A DNA stretch of 64,000 bases, from contig JAUKUA010000008.1 of assembly GCA_030549175.1 (NCBI GenBank), positions 372,001 to 436,000 of the forward strand. The letters run 5' to 3'. Source of the stretch: Lasiosphaeris hirsuta. Its lineage: Eukaryota > Ascomycota > Sordariomycetes > Sordariales > Lasiosphaeriaceae. Below the pieces are notes generated by a model. It did no database searches and had not been told where the DNA came from. It saw only the letters and a program-made list of their open reading frames with translations. Positions 44,526 through 54,441 of this stretch are shown here, piece by piece (position 1 is the stretch's first letter; the number at the start of each line of letters is the position of its first letter). The position numbers and the translations under genes were made by a program.

Positions 44526-47500
44526 ATGGCAGGCGGTCCTTCGCCCTCCGGGTTGTCCACGAGGAAGAAAAAGCTTGAATGGGGCCCTGATGGCAAGCTG
44601 GTGGAGGTGTGGGTTGATGTTCCCGCCAAGAAGCCCAAGAAAAAAGGTATGACTTTGATCAATTTGATCCTGGCTGCGTCATGTCAACCCTGACGTGTGG
44701 TTGTGGCAGGCAAGACGGGCGGGAACCCGGTTGAGCTCGTCAAGGAGTTCAAGTTCGACGAAGACATTTCCCTTGGCAGGGTCTTCCCCAGTCTCCAGGG
44801 CACCCAGTTCGATGCCTTGGTCATGAAGCGTACGCGCATGCTCTGGCTGGCCCGCGACGTGTCGGTCCGGAAGAAGGCAGGCCTTTGGCTCGAGACCGAC
44901 GTCGAGTTTCGCGGCATTTTCCAACCCCTCCACGACATTCTCCGTGATGTCTTTGCCCAAGAACATCCCGGGCTGCACCTCGAGGCACACCTGGGCGTCG
45001 AAAAGGGCTGGTCCGACGACCTCATCGCCACCGGTTTCACGTTGAAAGGCAGCGTTGATGACATTAACCGCGGTTTCGGCGAGTTTCTCACCTTCCGTAA
45101 CGCCGGCGTGATGCTCAACATTGTTCCCGGAAAGGATGGCGACCTGAATACCCTCTGGGGTTTCTTCGGCACTCTTCATTTGGCCATCCCGAACTCGGTT
45201 GTTCCGCTTGTTTTGGAATACAAGCTCGAGCCTAAGCCGGATACATTGGACATCTCCATGTCATTCGGCGAAGGGGAGAAATGGGGGAGCGTCTTCGGTG
45301 TCAAAGGCCTGGACGTGAGTTGTGCTGCACAACTAATCAAAGAAAATTTGCTGACACGGCTGCCTACACGATCAGCTTGACGAAGTGACCTTCAACACTA
45401 CCATCGTCAAGTCGGGTCTCGATAAGTCCCTGGAGTTCTCGGTTGCCTCCAAGTGGCAAATAGGCGGTGTCCCTGTTGAGCTGAGCGGCCACATAAAGAA
45501 ATGTTTGTAACTCCTTGCTGGGATGGAGCATCACACGAGCTAACTAGAGAAACAGCTGGCTCGAGTCTTCGCGGCTATATCAAGACGCTGACCATGGATG
45601 ACCTCCGCCGCCTTTTCAACACCATGACCGGCTCGGATCTTGATCCCGTCGAACAGGACGTGCGATTCTCCGAGCTGACGATTGAGATATCGCAAGGCCG
45701 ATTTATGTTCTATGGTGAGGTCTGGGTCGACTCCTACAAGGTGACCGCAGCCGAAGTCCTTGTTTCTGTCGACGGCGTCATGATCTCTGGCGCTATCGAT
45801 GATCTTGCGATCGGCGAGGAGCTATACGTCAAGAAGGCTCGACTCGAGCTTATCATTGGCAATGTTGATCGTCCCAAGACAGATTCCAAGGGCAAAGCAG
45901 CCTCGGCCGGTAATCAGGAGTCTGGTGCAGATTCTCCCCCAAATGACACGAGCAAGACAGACACACCGTCATCACAGCAACAGTCGCCGGTCAAGAAGAA
46001 AGGAACACCAGTCGCCGCCATGATTCGCGGAGAGGTGCACGTGGATACCGACACGTTCAATTTGACTTTTAACGTGGCCGCCGCCATCACCAAGACAGCA
46101 GATGGTCCTCTCGACTATTTCATCTATGGCCAGTTGGATTGCAAAAACTTCAGCATCGGCAAGATGATAGGTGGCGCTATGGATGAAGGGCATCCCATGG
46201 ATCTCCAGCTGGATCGTGTAACCCTTATTGCGGCAAGCAAGGACATTCCTGACGACTACGGCTTGAATACAGCGCGATTTCCCATAAAGGAAGGCAAGGA
46301 GGCATCACAACCCTGAACCTTTGCCGCAAGTACTGACAAGCCGCTTTCAGGAGTTTTTCTCTGCGCCGAGCTCAAGTCGGTCCCGTTTGTTGGTGATCTC
46401 TGCAAGGGATCTTCGCCTGAGGATAGATATGTCCTTCGAGCTGGATACTCCAAGGAGGGCGGTCTCAGCATCAGCATCATTCTCCCCGAGAACACGCGCG
46501 TAAGACAGGCACCCCCCTTCGGTAATTCCTGTTGACTCCGGCTGACCCGTTTCCCTTTGGTTAACAGATCGAGCTCTCACCGACGGTCAAGTCGGGGCCT
46601 CTAACGCTGATCGTCGAGACCCAGCCCGAACTACGAGTGCTCTTTCAGGCTACGCTCTGGGTGACGCCAGATGAAGAGTCGAAGCCTCTCCAACTTGATC
46701 TAGGCGTGTCAGCAAACAGCCTCCAAGCGGCTGTTTATGCGTAAGTACTACCCCTGAATCCGGGTCCTGCTGTCTCAGAACTTGGAGTCACGGCTAACAC
46801 TTGGGCAGTCAAATGTTGGGTCAGTGGGAGAACCCACTCGGTCTAAGCCCCCGACTCAAAATTGGTGAGATTTGACCTTAAGCGCGACTAGACCGCCAAT
46901 GGCTAACGTTCCTAGGTCCGCTTGCCCTCGAGGTAGAGATCATCTATGAGCAGTTTCTCGCCACTGGGACACCCTCGGGGATTGGGTTCGCGGGCGCCCT
47001 TTCCGTTGGCGGCTCTTCGGCTGAAGAGGTGGACGAGTATGATCTGGCATTCAACCTCGGCACCAATCCGAAGGAGACGTTGGTAAAAGTCAAAGCGACA
47101 CGTTTCGAGTCCGGAAGGATTATCAACCTGGTCAACGCTGTTGCCGACCTCGACATTGACAAGCCAGAGCGCGAAATCATTCGCTTCGAGGATGTCAATG
47201 TCTATGCAAGCCCTCTCGGGTGCATCATCGGCACGCAAGTCTATCCGGCAGGCTTCGTGGTGCAAGGTAAAGCTTTCATTCTCGACAAGAAGGTCGAGAT
47301 CGACTGCCGCATCGGGCGTGAGGGCCTCAAGCTCAAGGGCGAGGTGGAGGGCTTCCATCTGGGTCCTCTCAAGGTTCGCGGAGGGAAGCGAGCCGATGGC
47401 ACGCAAGGCAAGAATGCACTCATTGACTTTGAGATCACCAAAGAACGTCAATGCTTTGAAGTCAGCGGCAGCGTGGCGCTCTGGGACCTCGAAGCCAGCG

Positions 47501-49207
47501 TGTTCGTAAAGGCACAGGTCCTTCCCGATCCAGAACTCGAGTTCAACTTTGAGCTGGCGTGGAGCCCCCTGCTGCGGTTCCAGGTTGACGGCAAGTTGAT
47601 CAAGCCGGAAGAACCATCGCTGAAGGATGGCGACGTTAAGAATGCGGTTGCCGAAAAGGCTGGTGCCGGACCCCTAATAAACCTCCAAGATTGTGACTTT
47701 GAGCTCCACGCCGTGCTGGAGCAGCGCATCCTGACCGAGATCTCGGAGGCGATGCAGAAGTGGTTTTCCAGCGCCCAGGTTTCTGTTCACGAAGGCATCG
47801 ATGAGGCCAAGCGCAAGGTCGACGAGGCCAAGATTGCCTTTGAGCAAGCCTGCGAGGCTGCCAAGCAGGAGGTGGAGAAGACGCGAGCCAAGTTTGACGC
47901 CGCCATGGAGGATGTCCAGGGGGCGCTTCGCGAGAAAGAGGACGAGTGTCGACAAGATCGACTGAGCAATGAGCGATACATCCTCGAGGAGGAGAGGCGT
48001 GCTGACGAGCACATTCAAGCGGCTATCGGCGACCTGAACAGCAAGCAAAAGGCCTTTGAGGACGACATGGAGAAGAAGAAGCGAGATTTGGCTCAGAAGC
48101 GACGGGACGGTGACGATACCATCAACGGCAGCATCAGGGAGCTACAAGGGGCGCGGGAAGCACTGCAGCGTGGATTTGGAGATGCTGTCGGGGCTTTGGA
48201 GAGCGCCCAGTCTCGGGTAAATGCTGAACAATGTACGTCTTCCCAGTCGTGGTTGCTCGGAGGTTACGTCAGGATGCTAACATGACGACCATTTCAGGGC
48301 GCGTGAAAGAGGCACAAGACCGGCTGGATGAAGCCGTTGATGACCTTGACGACTGTCATTTCTGGGAGACTCCATACTACGTGAGGACCCCGCTCTCATT
48401 TGCGAAAGTTGTTGCTGACTGTCTAATGTCTGAATTCAGGCATGCAAGGTGGCCGTGTTGGGTGCCGAGGTCCTCGTCCTCAAGGCCGCGCTCAGCGCCG
48501 CGTGGCTCATTCTTGAGGGTGCGCGATTCATCGTCGAAGGCGTCGCGTACAACATTGCCCTAAGGGCCGTCAGTCTCGGCGAAGGAGCTCTCGAAGCCGC
48601 GAGGGTAATGTGGGCTGGCATTATTGCAGCGGCACAGCTCGCCCTCGACGGCGTCGTCGCCGTTCACGCAGCAGGAATCGAAATAGCCAAAGGCGCCGTC
48701 ATCGTCGCAGAGAAGGTCGCTCTGGGCATCAAGCAGGCCGCCGCCGCAACAAAAAATGCTCTGCTGGCAACGCAACAGGGAATCCTGCAGGCTGCGCGCG
48801 CTGTCGTCAAGGCCGTCGCCGAAGGCATCGATTTCATCGCCTTCCAGACTGCGCTCGCAGCCCTCGACTTTGCACAAAAGAACACGACCTGGGTTGACCT
48901 CGCCAAGGGCGCGCTTGACGCCGCAGAGGCCGTGGCCCAGGCGGCTCTCACAGCGGCCAAGTGGCTTGCTGAGCGGTTGTGTGACACGCTGAATATTGAG
49001 CTGGTCGAGATAACCGGATCTCTCAAGACCATCACGGAGGGGAAACCATTTAAGATTCGCGTCAAGGGAGTGGTGCTGGGTGAGAGGTTTGACTTTTCAG
49101 CGACATGGAGTCCAAAGGATATCTTGGGTTTCATTGTAGGGCTTTGCAAAGAACTGTGGGACAAGTTTATGGAGAATGTGCTGGAGCTGTTTGCAGCTAG
49201 CAAGTAA
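44526..49207 (+). CDS. Large ten-exon gene, 1378 aa: beta-rich segments, long coiled coil, Ala-rich helical region
   Basis: Exons: 44526-44646, 44710-45314, 45376-45502, 45556-46293, 46351-46499, 46568-46740, 46809-46864, 46916-48232, 48298-48380, 48440-49207. Introns are 51-68 nt; all are GT-AG except intron 4 (46294), which is GC-AG with branch CTGAC. Every join keeps frame (4137 nt). Layout: basic start (KKPKKKG, about 35-41); beta-strand-rich segments to about 390; Ser/Thr/Pro-rich linker 394-435; more beta-rich sequence to about 920 (PLGLSPRLKIG, TGTPSGIGF, YASPLGCIIGTQVYPAGF); charged coiled coil about 922-1120; Ala-rich amphipathic helices about 1123-1300 (VALGIKQAAAATKNALLATQ); beta-rich tail. 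There is no signal peptide or enzyme motif, so it is probably intracellular. I recall similar large uncharacterised fungal proteins but cannot name the family. Membrane or lipid association of the Ala-rich part is inference. Confidence 0.78.
46294..46350 (+). other. GC-AG intron within the 1378-aa gene
   Basis: The donor AAG|GCAAGG and acceptor TTTCAG enclose 57 nt with branch-like TACTGAC 15-20 nt before the acceptor. Without splicing a TGA follows within about eight codons; with it, the frame continues to VFLCAELKSVPF. No GT donor nearby gives an in-frame product of usual intron length. Confidence 0.7.
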
Positions 49208-50540
49208 GGGAGGTGGCATGATGAGGTTCTCAAGTTGTGAATTCAATATCCCTGGTTATACTACTGCACTGCTCTGACAAGCGGTCCTCTCCGAAACGCC
49301 AAGGTTGTTCTAGGCGTTCCCGAGGTCACACCCTTGATCATCCTAAGGCGCTGTTTCGCATATTGAGGACAGCGGATTTGTAGTCTTATACCAAATTCAA
49401 CGTTTCCTCTTTGTCTGCCTTGACTTGGAGAGGTGGTTCGGCCCCCTTTTGAGGGCTACAGTTTTCGGATCACAAGGAACCGTTGTCCATCTTGGTGATC
49501 GCCGCGAACTGGATCAGCGATTGGTATACATGTTTCTTAATGTTCGGCTATTATAAAGAACCGCCGTTGTCCACTTCCTCCCCCCGCCCCCTCTTGAATG
49601 CAATGTCTATGGGATCGCAGCGCCTCGAAGTATTATGCACCTAGGTAGGAACGGATCTCTGCAGTCACTGCCATCATGTTGTGAACGAGCGAGTCACCAT
49701 CATTTATTAGCTAGAGTGGCGATTGCGATCATGGATTGCTGCAAGCAGTGATGGGTAGTAAGTAGCTGGGCTTCTCAGTAGAGACAGAACGTAAGAAAGG
49801 ACTTTTGAAGACGGTAATGGGTAAAATGACTAAATAAAGGCTAATATAATTGTTAAAGGAAAACACACTAACTACTTGTTTGTTTATTTATTTCTTTTCT
49901 TCTTCACGCTAGAATTATGGAATACAGTCAGGTTATTGTGTAATCAATTCTGCCACCGATGTTATAGGATAAATTACCATTCCACTAATACGACTTATAA
50001 TATACTTGGGCATATGGCGTGGGTAGTATAGATGGTGATTAATGAGGAAGAGAGCACCCTCACAGCGGGGCTGTGAGGATGCGCCATATCATAGCGCGGT
50101 ACTGGCCCCCTAGCTCCAGGTCTCTCGGTTACCTACGGCTATACTACCACCGAGTGAGTAGTGCTGAGCCTGTTTCGGGTTCAGCATGAGGTCGGTGAGT
50201 TCGGCCAGGGTGATGCCAGGTTACTCATTGTCAACATTGCGAAGACGACAGTGGCCCACGTAGACACGGAATATTAGAGAGGCGGGTTTGCATCCTAGGC
50301 CATCACCTTAGCATAGACTTGCTGAAGACCTCATCGATATCTGCCAAGATGCGGAGAATTTGTAAGGTGCCATTTATAAACGGGAACTGTGCCGACGGCA
50401 GAAAGATTGCGAATGCTCCTCGCTTACCGGGTTGGCCTGACAAAGCAACCCCATTCGCTGCCCCTTTCGGCTGCCATTGGAGATCTCAAAGGCATCTAAC
50501 GGCACTTTCATTTTCTTCCTAGGACCAGCTGGCAGATGGG
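49208..50540. other. Intergenic, no supported gene
   Basis: This holds the 3' flank of the large gene and 1.3 kb with only short frames. A minus-strand patch at 50200-50140 reads LTDLMLNPKQAQHYSLGG and may be a gene remnant. Poly-C near 49580 and AT-rich stretches near 49800-49900 are unremarkable. Confidence 0.4.
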
Positions 50541-50543
50541 GGG

Positions 50544-51550
50544 ATGGGAGATGGGAACTCTGGGAAAGTAGATCTCTATCATCCCCCCTGGACCCAAAAG
50601 GAATACCTCGTGTCGGCCTCCAAAACAGACCCCAGTCCAACCTGGCTAGACCTCAACAAAAAAAAAACGAAGACGCAAACCGCTCTCCTGTCAGTGATCG
50701 CATTTACTTCCGGCGCTATCGCGGCCTGCACCAGAGAGTTCCTCATCGATGCCTCGACAAAATACGTGGCAGCGCAGAGCGCGGGCAACCCGCTGATCCT
50801 GACGGCCCTCGCCTCCAACACGCTGAACTACACCGAGAGCGACAAGACAACCGACATCTACACATGCGTGCTCTCACAGCCCATGAAGATCGACCTCAAC
50901 GTCAGCATCCACGACACGGCGCTCTGCGCCACCTTCACCGAGCTGATCGTGACCGCCCCGCCACGCCCTGGATGATCGGAACGCGCATGATGTTCGCCAA
51001 CGACAAGGCCGTACTGATCGAGACGATCGCGACCAAGCCGGGCGACTGGCTCTTCGACGCGATGGGCTACCTCCACTGGGTATCGCAAGAACGATGGGAT
51101 CCGATCCCCGCCGCGAAGCGCGATACCCGCGAGGTCATCTTGGCGGCCGGCGACGCGTACTTCAACCGTTTCGCCAACATCAATGCTTCGGTGCCGTGGG
51201 GGCAGCCGTGCGCCCGTCTCGAAGGGGGCGCGTATACGGGCCAGCGGGACCAGACGATCAACACATGCGATCTAGGGCTGCCGTCGACCCTCCGCGTCAC
51301 GAACCGCCGCTACGTCGTCGATGAGGTCGTGGGCGCTGTGGCGATATATGTTGGGTTTCCAGGACTGGATAGGACGGTTGGGCTTAAGCCGATGCCTGAC
51401 AGCCATTTTTTCAGGGTCGAGTCTGGAAAGATTCGATACATTCACACCGTCTCGACCTGCGATACGGCGGGCTGTGGCGTCAATAGAACATTTGTTCCAG
51501 GCCGACAGGGCCTTTCCATGAGGGCGAAGACGTTTTCTGTTTGCCTGTAA
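50544..51550 (+). pseudogene. DUF8021-type secreted-protein gene, frameshifted and lacking its normal start
   Basis: Two frames carry one protein. Frame 1 (to about 50960) reads TALLSVIAFTSGAIAA then CTREFLIDASTKYVAAQSAG and FTELIVTA. Frame 2 (from about 50965 to 51550) reads WMIGTRMMFANDKAVLIETI, GDWLFDAMGYLHWVSQERWD, PWGQPCARLEGGAYTGQRD, RYVVDEVVGAVAIYVGFPGL and FFRVESGKIRYIHTVSTC. This is the standard order of fungal DUF8021 proteins, cysteine-containing and normally secreted. The frames differ by one base, with no splice signals, at about 50945-50970. The hydrophobic leader normally starts at a Met; here the expected position is ACG (50667-50669) after a run of ten A. Upstream in-frame ATGs give an extra 41-residue tail unlike a signal peptide. 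It is probably inactive, unless the shift is a sequence error. Confidence 0.75.
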
Positions 51551-52054
51551 TGAGGCTTGTTCCCTGCTATCAATGCAGGGATTTCTTTCTCATGGACTCG
51601 TCTGCAAGATTGGGAAAACCAAATACTTGGTACTTTGGGCTGTCTGCTCCGAGAGTGGATGGGATATTTGTTAGAGCAGAACACGAGTATTAAACTTCAA
51701 AGGCTCAAAGTTCGCATCTATGAATAGGTAATTAGCAAGAGGAAGAAAATGTAGTGTGCTTTCTACCGCTGTACTGCCCCGGAGGTTACCCATCAGAAGA
51801 CCGAGCTTCGTTTGATATGGTGCACAAAATCAGATATCCAACAACTCACCGCTCCAACACCAGACACGTAGTATACACAGGGGAAACAGGGTAGAGCTAA
51901 GGTGCTAAGTCAGTCCATATCGCCCCGTGATAACTTGGGGCTCTACCGACTGGCAGACATCCCTCACAATCCCCAAATTCCCGCCCCGGCCAAAACCCCT
52001 TACAACAGTGATGGGCCCTCGGCATTTTCTCCCATTCTTTTTCCTCGGAGGGCT
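51551..52054. other. No supported gene
   Basis: The 3' flanks of the DUF8021 relic and of the convergent small gene meet here. The plus frame at 51902-52267 overlaps the LITAF-like gene antisense and has no motif. Confidence 0.4.
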
Positions 52055-52276
52055 CTAGGGCACAGCTGGGTATCGAGACACCTCCTTTTCATGCTCGGGC
52101 GTACCAAGGACGTCTACCTCCTTGTTGTACTCGCGATGCACAACGATGCGGTCACAGTTGCTGCAGTGGTGATTGACATTGTAATACCATTTGTACCAGC
52201 ATGGGACAAACGTTCTCAAGAAGGTTGTCAGGCAGAGGCCTATCCCATATGCCGCGATACGCGCTAGTGAAAACAT
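52055..52276 (-). CDS. Small LITAF-like membrane-anchored zinc protein, 73 aa (possibly partial)
   Basis: The frame begins MFSLARIAAYGIGLCLTTFL, a hydrophobic segment. It then has VPCWYKWYYNVNHHCSNCDR, where the C-x-x-C after a short aromatic hydrophobic turn matches the second half of LITAF-type domains, and ends in a polar tail. LITAF domains pair two CxxC knuckles around a membrane-inserted helix and sit on endosomal or plasma membranes. Only the second knuckle is visible here, plus a lone Cys, so an upstream exon may carry the first, or this is a variant. No stops or RIP bias. Confidence 0.42.
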   Translation of the reverse strand: MFSLARIAAYGIGLCLTTFLRTFVPCWYKWYYNVNHHCSNCDRIVVHREYNKEVDVLGTPEHEKEVSRYPAVP

Positions 52277-52860
52277 GGGGTAGACTCCGTTGAAAGAAGA
52301 GGGTAGACTCCGTAGACTTTTTTAGTATCAAATTTTATAAAAGAGGTATGAGTAGAATGCTGGAATTTAGGCGATTCCTGTAGCATAGTTTATTTATGAT
52401 CGCGATGTCAGGGAGAAGAGAAACGGCGAGTCAAACTTTGACGTTGACAATTAATGGGTTAACCGGGGGGTGCCGCTTAACTCCTATTCTCAAATGGTTT
52501 GTAGTAGAAGCCATTTAAAACTGCACCAAAAGTGCTGGACCCACATGCGCAACATGGTATTGGGTTTGTTTGATTGATGTTATTGTTGTTAATTGTATTG
52601 TATTGTTGAATTGAATTTGTTTAACGTCCCGGGTTTTCGCTCTTGGCGACTCGGACGTGCAGGGGCCAAGGGCCCCGACAATGGCTAACTAACGTAAGGA
52701 GATCCTCCTACCGAAAAACCTAGCCCAATACATGCCCCTGTTTGCCGTTTGAGGGCCTCACTAACCCTCATAACTCTCCCCCCAGCTAAGGTACATAAAA
52801 ACTCCGTAGAGAAAAGCTACCTTTAGGAAATAATACCCTCTAGAGGGAAGGAAAGTACAC
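52277..52860. other. No supported gene
   Basis: AT-leaning sequence with TTGTTGTATTGTATTG-like simple stretches near 52570-52610, then a GC-richer stretch before the RIP block. No motif is seen. Confidence 0.4.
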
Positions 52861-54189
52861 TTATGTATCAAACTACCTCGCGGTCGTGGGCCGCCGCCTA
52901 CTCCGCTTCTTCTTCGTTGCCCGGGGTATTTTCTTCCCCCTTTTCCAATTCCTCCTTTACCGCCATGAACACCCCGAACGCGGTTAGCATCTTCTTAGAG
53001 CTTGAGGTAAGGAGCTTCGGTACCTATACCCCTGCCGGTAGTACCTTTGCTAAGACGGCCACGTTATATATATACTTTAGGAGGTGTCCTAGGGCCTTAG
53101 TGAGCCTATACCCCCTATAGGTACCTTCCTATGTTTCCGGATCATGTCCTATCCTTTCATAATAGGCCTTAAAGTCCCTGTGCCCCGTTCTTTTAGTGAG
53201 GAAGGTTGCCAGTTACTACCTTGGAAGCCTAAGCTCTCGTAGGCGTTTCTTCCAGACCTTAACCTTATGGTACTTTAGCTTATTATACTCTTACCAGGCC
53301 TAGAGTTCCTAGGTAAGGTTATATATCTTAGGTAAGCTTAGTGAGATATCTTTTGTTTCCCGTGGTATCTTAATAGATATCCTTTCCTTAATATATTCTA
53401 TCCCGTGTATTATATACCTACGGTATTGCCCTAGCTTCTTCTAATCCTTATTATATTTCTTTCATTACCTAAAGTAATTATCATATGATATATCTAGGGC
53501 TTAGGTATCGTCTTACTTCCTAACTATAGCTAATAGTATTAATAAAGTCTAATCTTCTTTTTTTATTATAGTTTTAAGGAAGGTCACCTAGGTCTTATTA
53601 ACTTTCTAACCCTTATCTAAAGTATAGGTTAAACGGTTAACTATAAGATAGTTAATTTCTTACTCTTTAAGATTAAGTACTTTAGTTATGTAGTCGTAGG
53701 TCTTTTTCTCGAGGATTATATAAATTAGGACTTATCTTATCTTTACGTAATGGACTATCTTAGATATAATCTTATAGGTTAGTAAGATAACTTTGAAGTT
53801 TAAATTAAGTACATATTATAAACCTTAGACTAAGGCTTTTTTATTATTTTATTATACTTTAGAGATATATATTATTTAGGAAGTGTTACTACTATAAGTT
53901 CCTATGTTATTAAATATAGAAAGAAGTTTCTACTTGGGCCGTTAATCCTTTAAAGAAGGGCTATTATCTTAGTTTCTTTCGCTATTATATATCTAATATA
54001 CTTTTTAAACTAGAGCCTAAGGTCGAGTTATATACTTAGCTACTTAAGAAGTAAGTTATAAAAAGCTTATACTATACTTACCTTAAAGATAAGATACTTT
54101 TATAAGATAAAGGTTTGTTTCTTATCTAAGCTTAAGTTTAAGTTAGAGCTAAAGCTAAGGTTAAAGTCCTTACTTATTTTCGATATTAT
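52861..54189 (-). other. RIP-graded remnant of an unidentified repeat gene (minus strand)
   Basis: Minus-strand reading shows protein-like stretches: LTKALGHLLKYIYNVAVLAK and LLTSSSKKMLTAFGVFMAV (53120-52900), then YIIHGIEYIKERISIKIPRE (about 53415-53350). Stops separate them. AT content rises steadily from left to right towards the gypsy elements. I do not recognise the family; probably a transposon gene. Confidence 0.5.
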
Positions 54190-54207
54190 TGTTACGTAGA
54201 AAAATGT
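54190..54207 (+). repeat. Start of element A3 LTR, cut off by the A2 insertion
   Basis: TGTTACGTAGAAAAATGT is the first 18 bases of the family-A LTR in coding orientation. Its continuation, AATGTAGATAGCC..., lies at 63894 after the whole of A2. The shared AATGT (54203-54207 and 63894-63898) is the A2 target duplication. Confidence 0.85.
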
Positions 54208-54441
54208 TGCTACGGTCAAAAGGACCGCTTGTGTAAGCGTTACTTTGGTGGTCCTTCACATAAACACTGACATGACATATTGTATGGTGGTGTAAATAAT
54301 TTGTAAAGGATGGCCCGTTGGCAATCAGTCTAGAGGGCGCGCTGCCATTATATGGCAGCGTACCCCCTGTGCTCAATTGAGCGCAGGGACTACGTACAAC
54401 GGACTAACCTATCTAGGCTATCTACATTTTTCCACGTAACA
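54208..54441 (-). repeat. Element A2 LTR, left (3' LTR in coding sense), 234 bp
   Basis: Starts TGCTACGGTCAAAAGGACCG, keeping the terminal TG that the other three full LTRs have as TA, and ends CCACGTAACA. It pairs with 63660-63893. Confidence 0.9.

Noticed and set aside
44679..45179. Long minus-strand ORFs opposite exon 2
   Set aside because: They are shadows of the GC-rich coding exon, with no motif.
45501..46316. Stand-alone 271-aa gene starting at 45501
   Set aside because: Its first residues are intron sequence; splice signals on both sides place it as exon 4 of the 1378-aa gene.
48449..49207. Separate Ala-rich gene of 252 aa
   Set aside because: The frame begins at a GTG just inside exon 10; the acceptor at 48439 joins it in frame to the coiled-coil exon.
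50477..51550. Intact 357-aa gene
   Set aside because: Its first half is out of frame with the conserved DUF8021 residues, which lie in another frame up to about 50960; only its second half is real.
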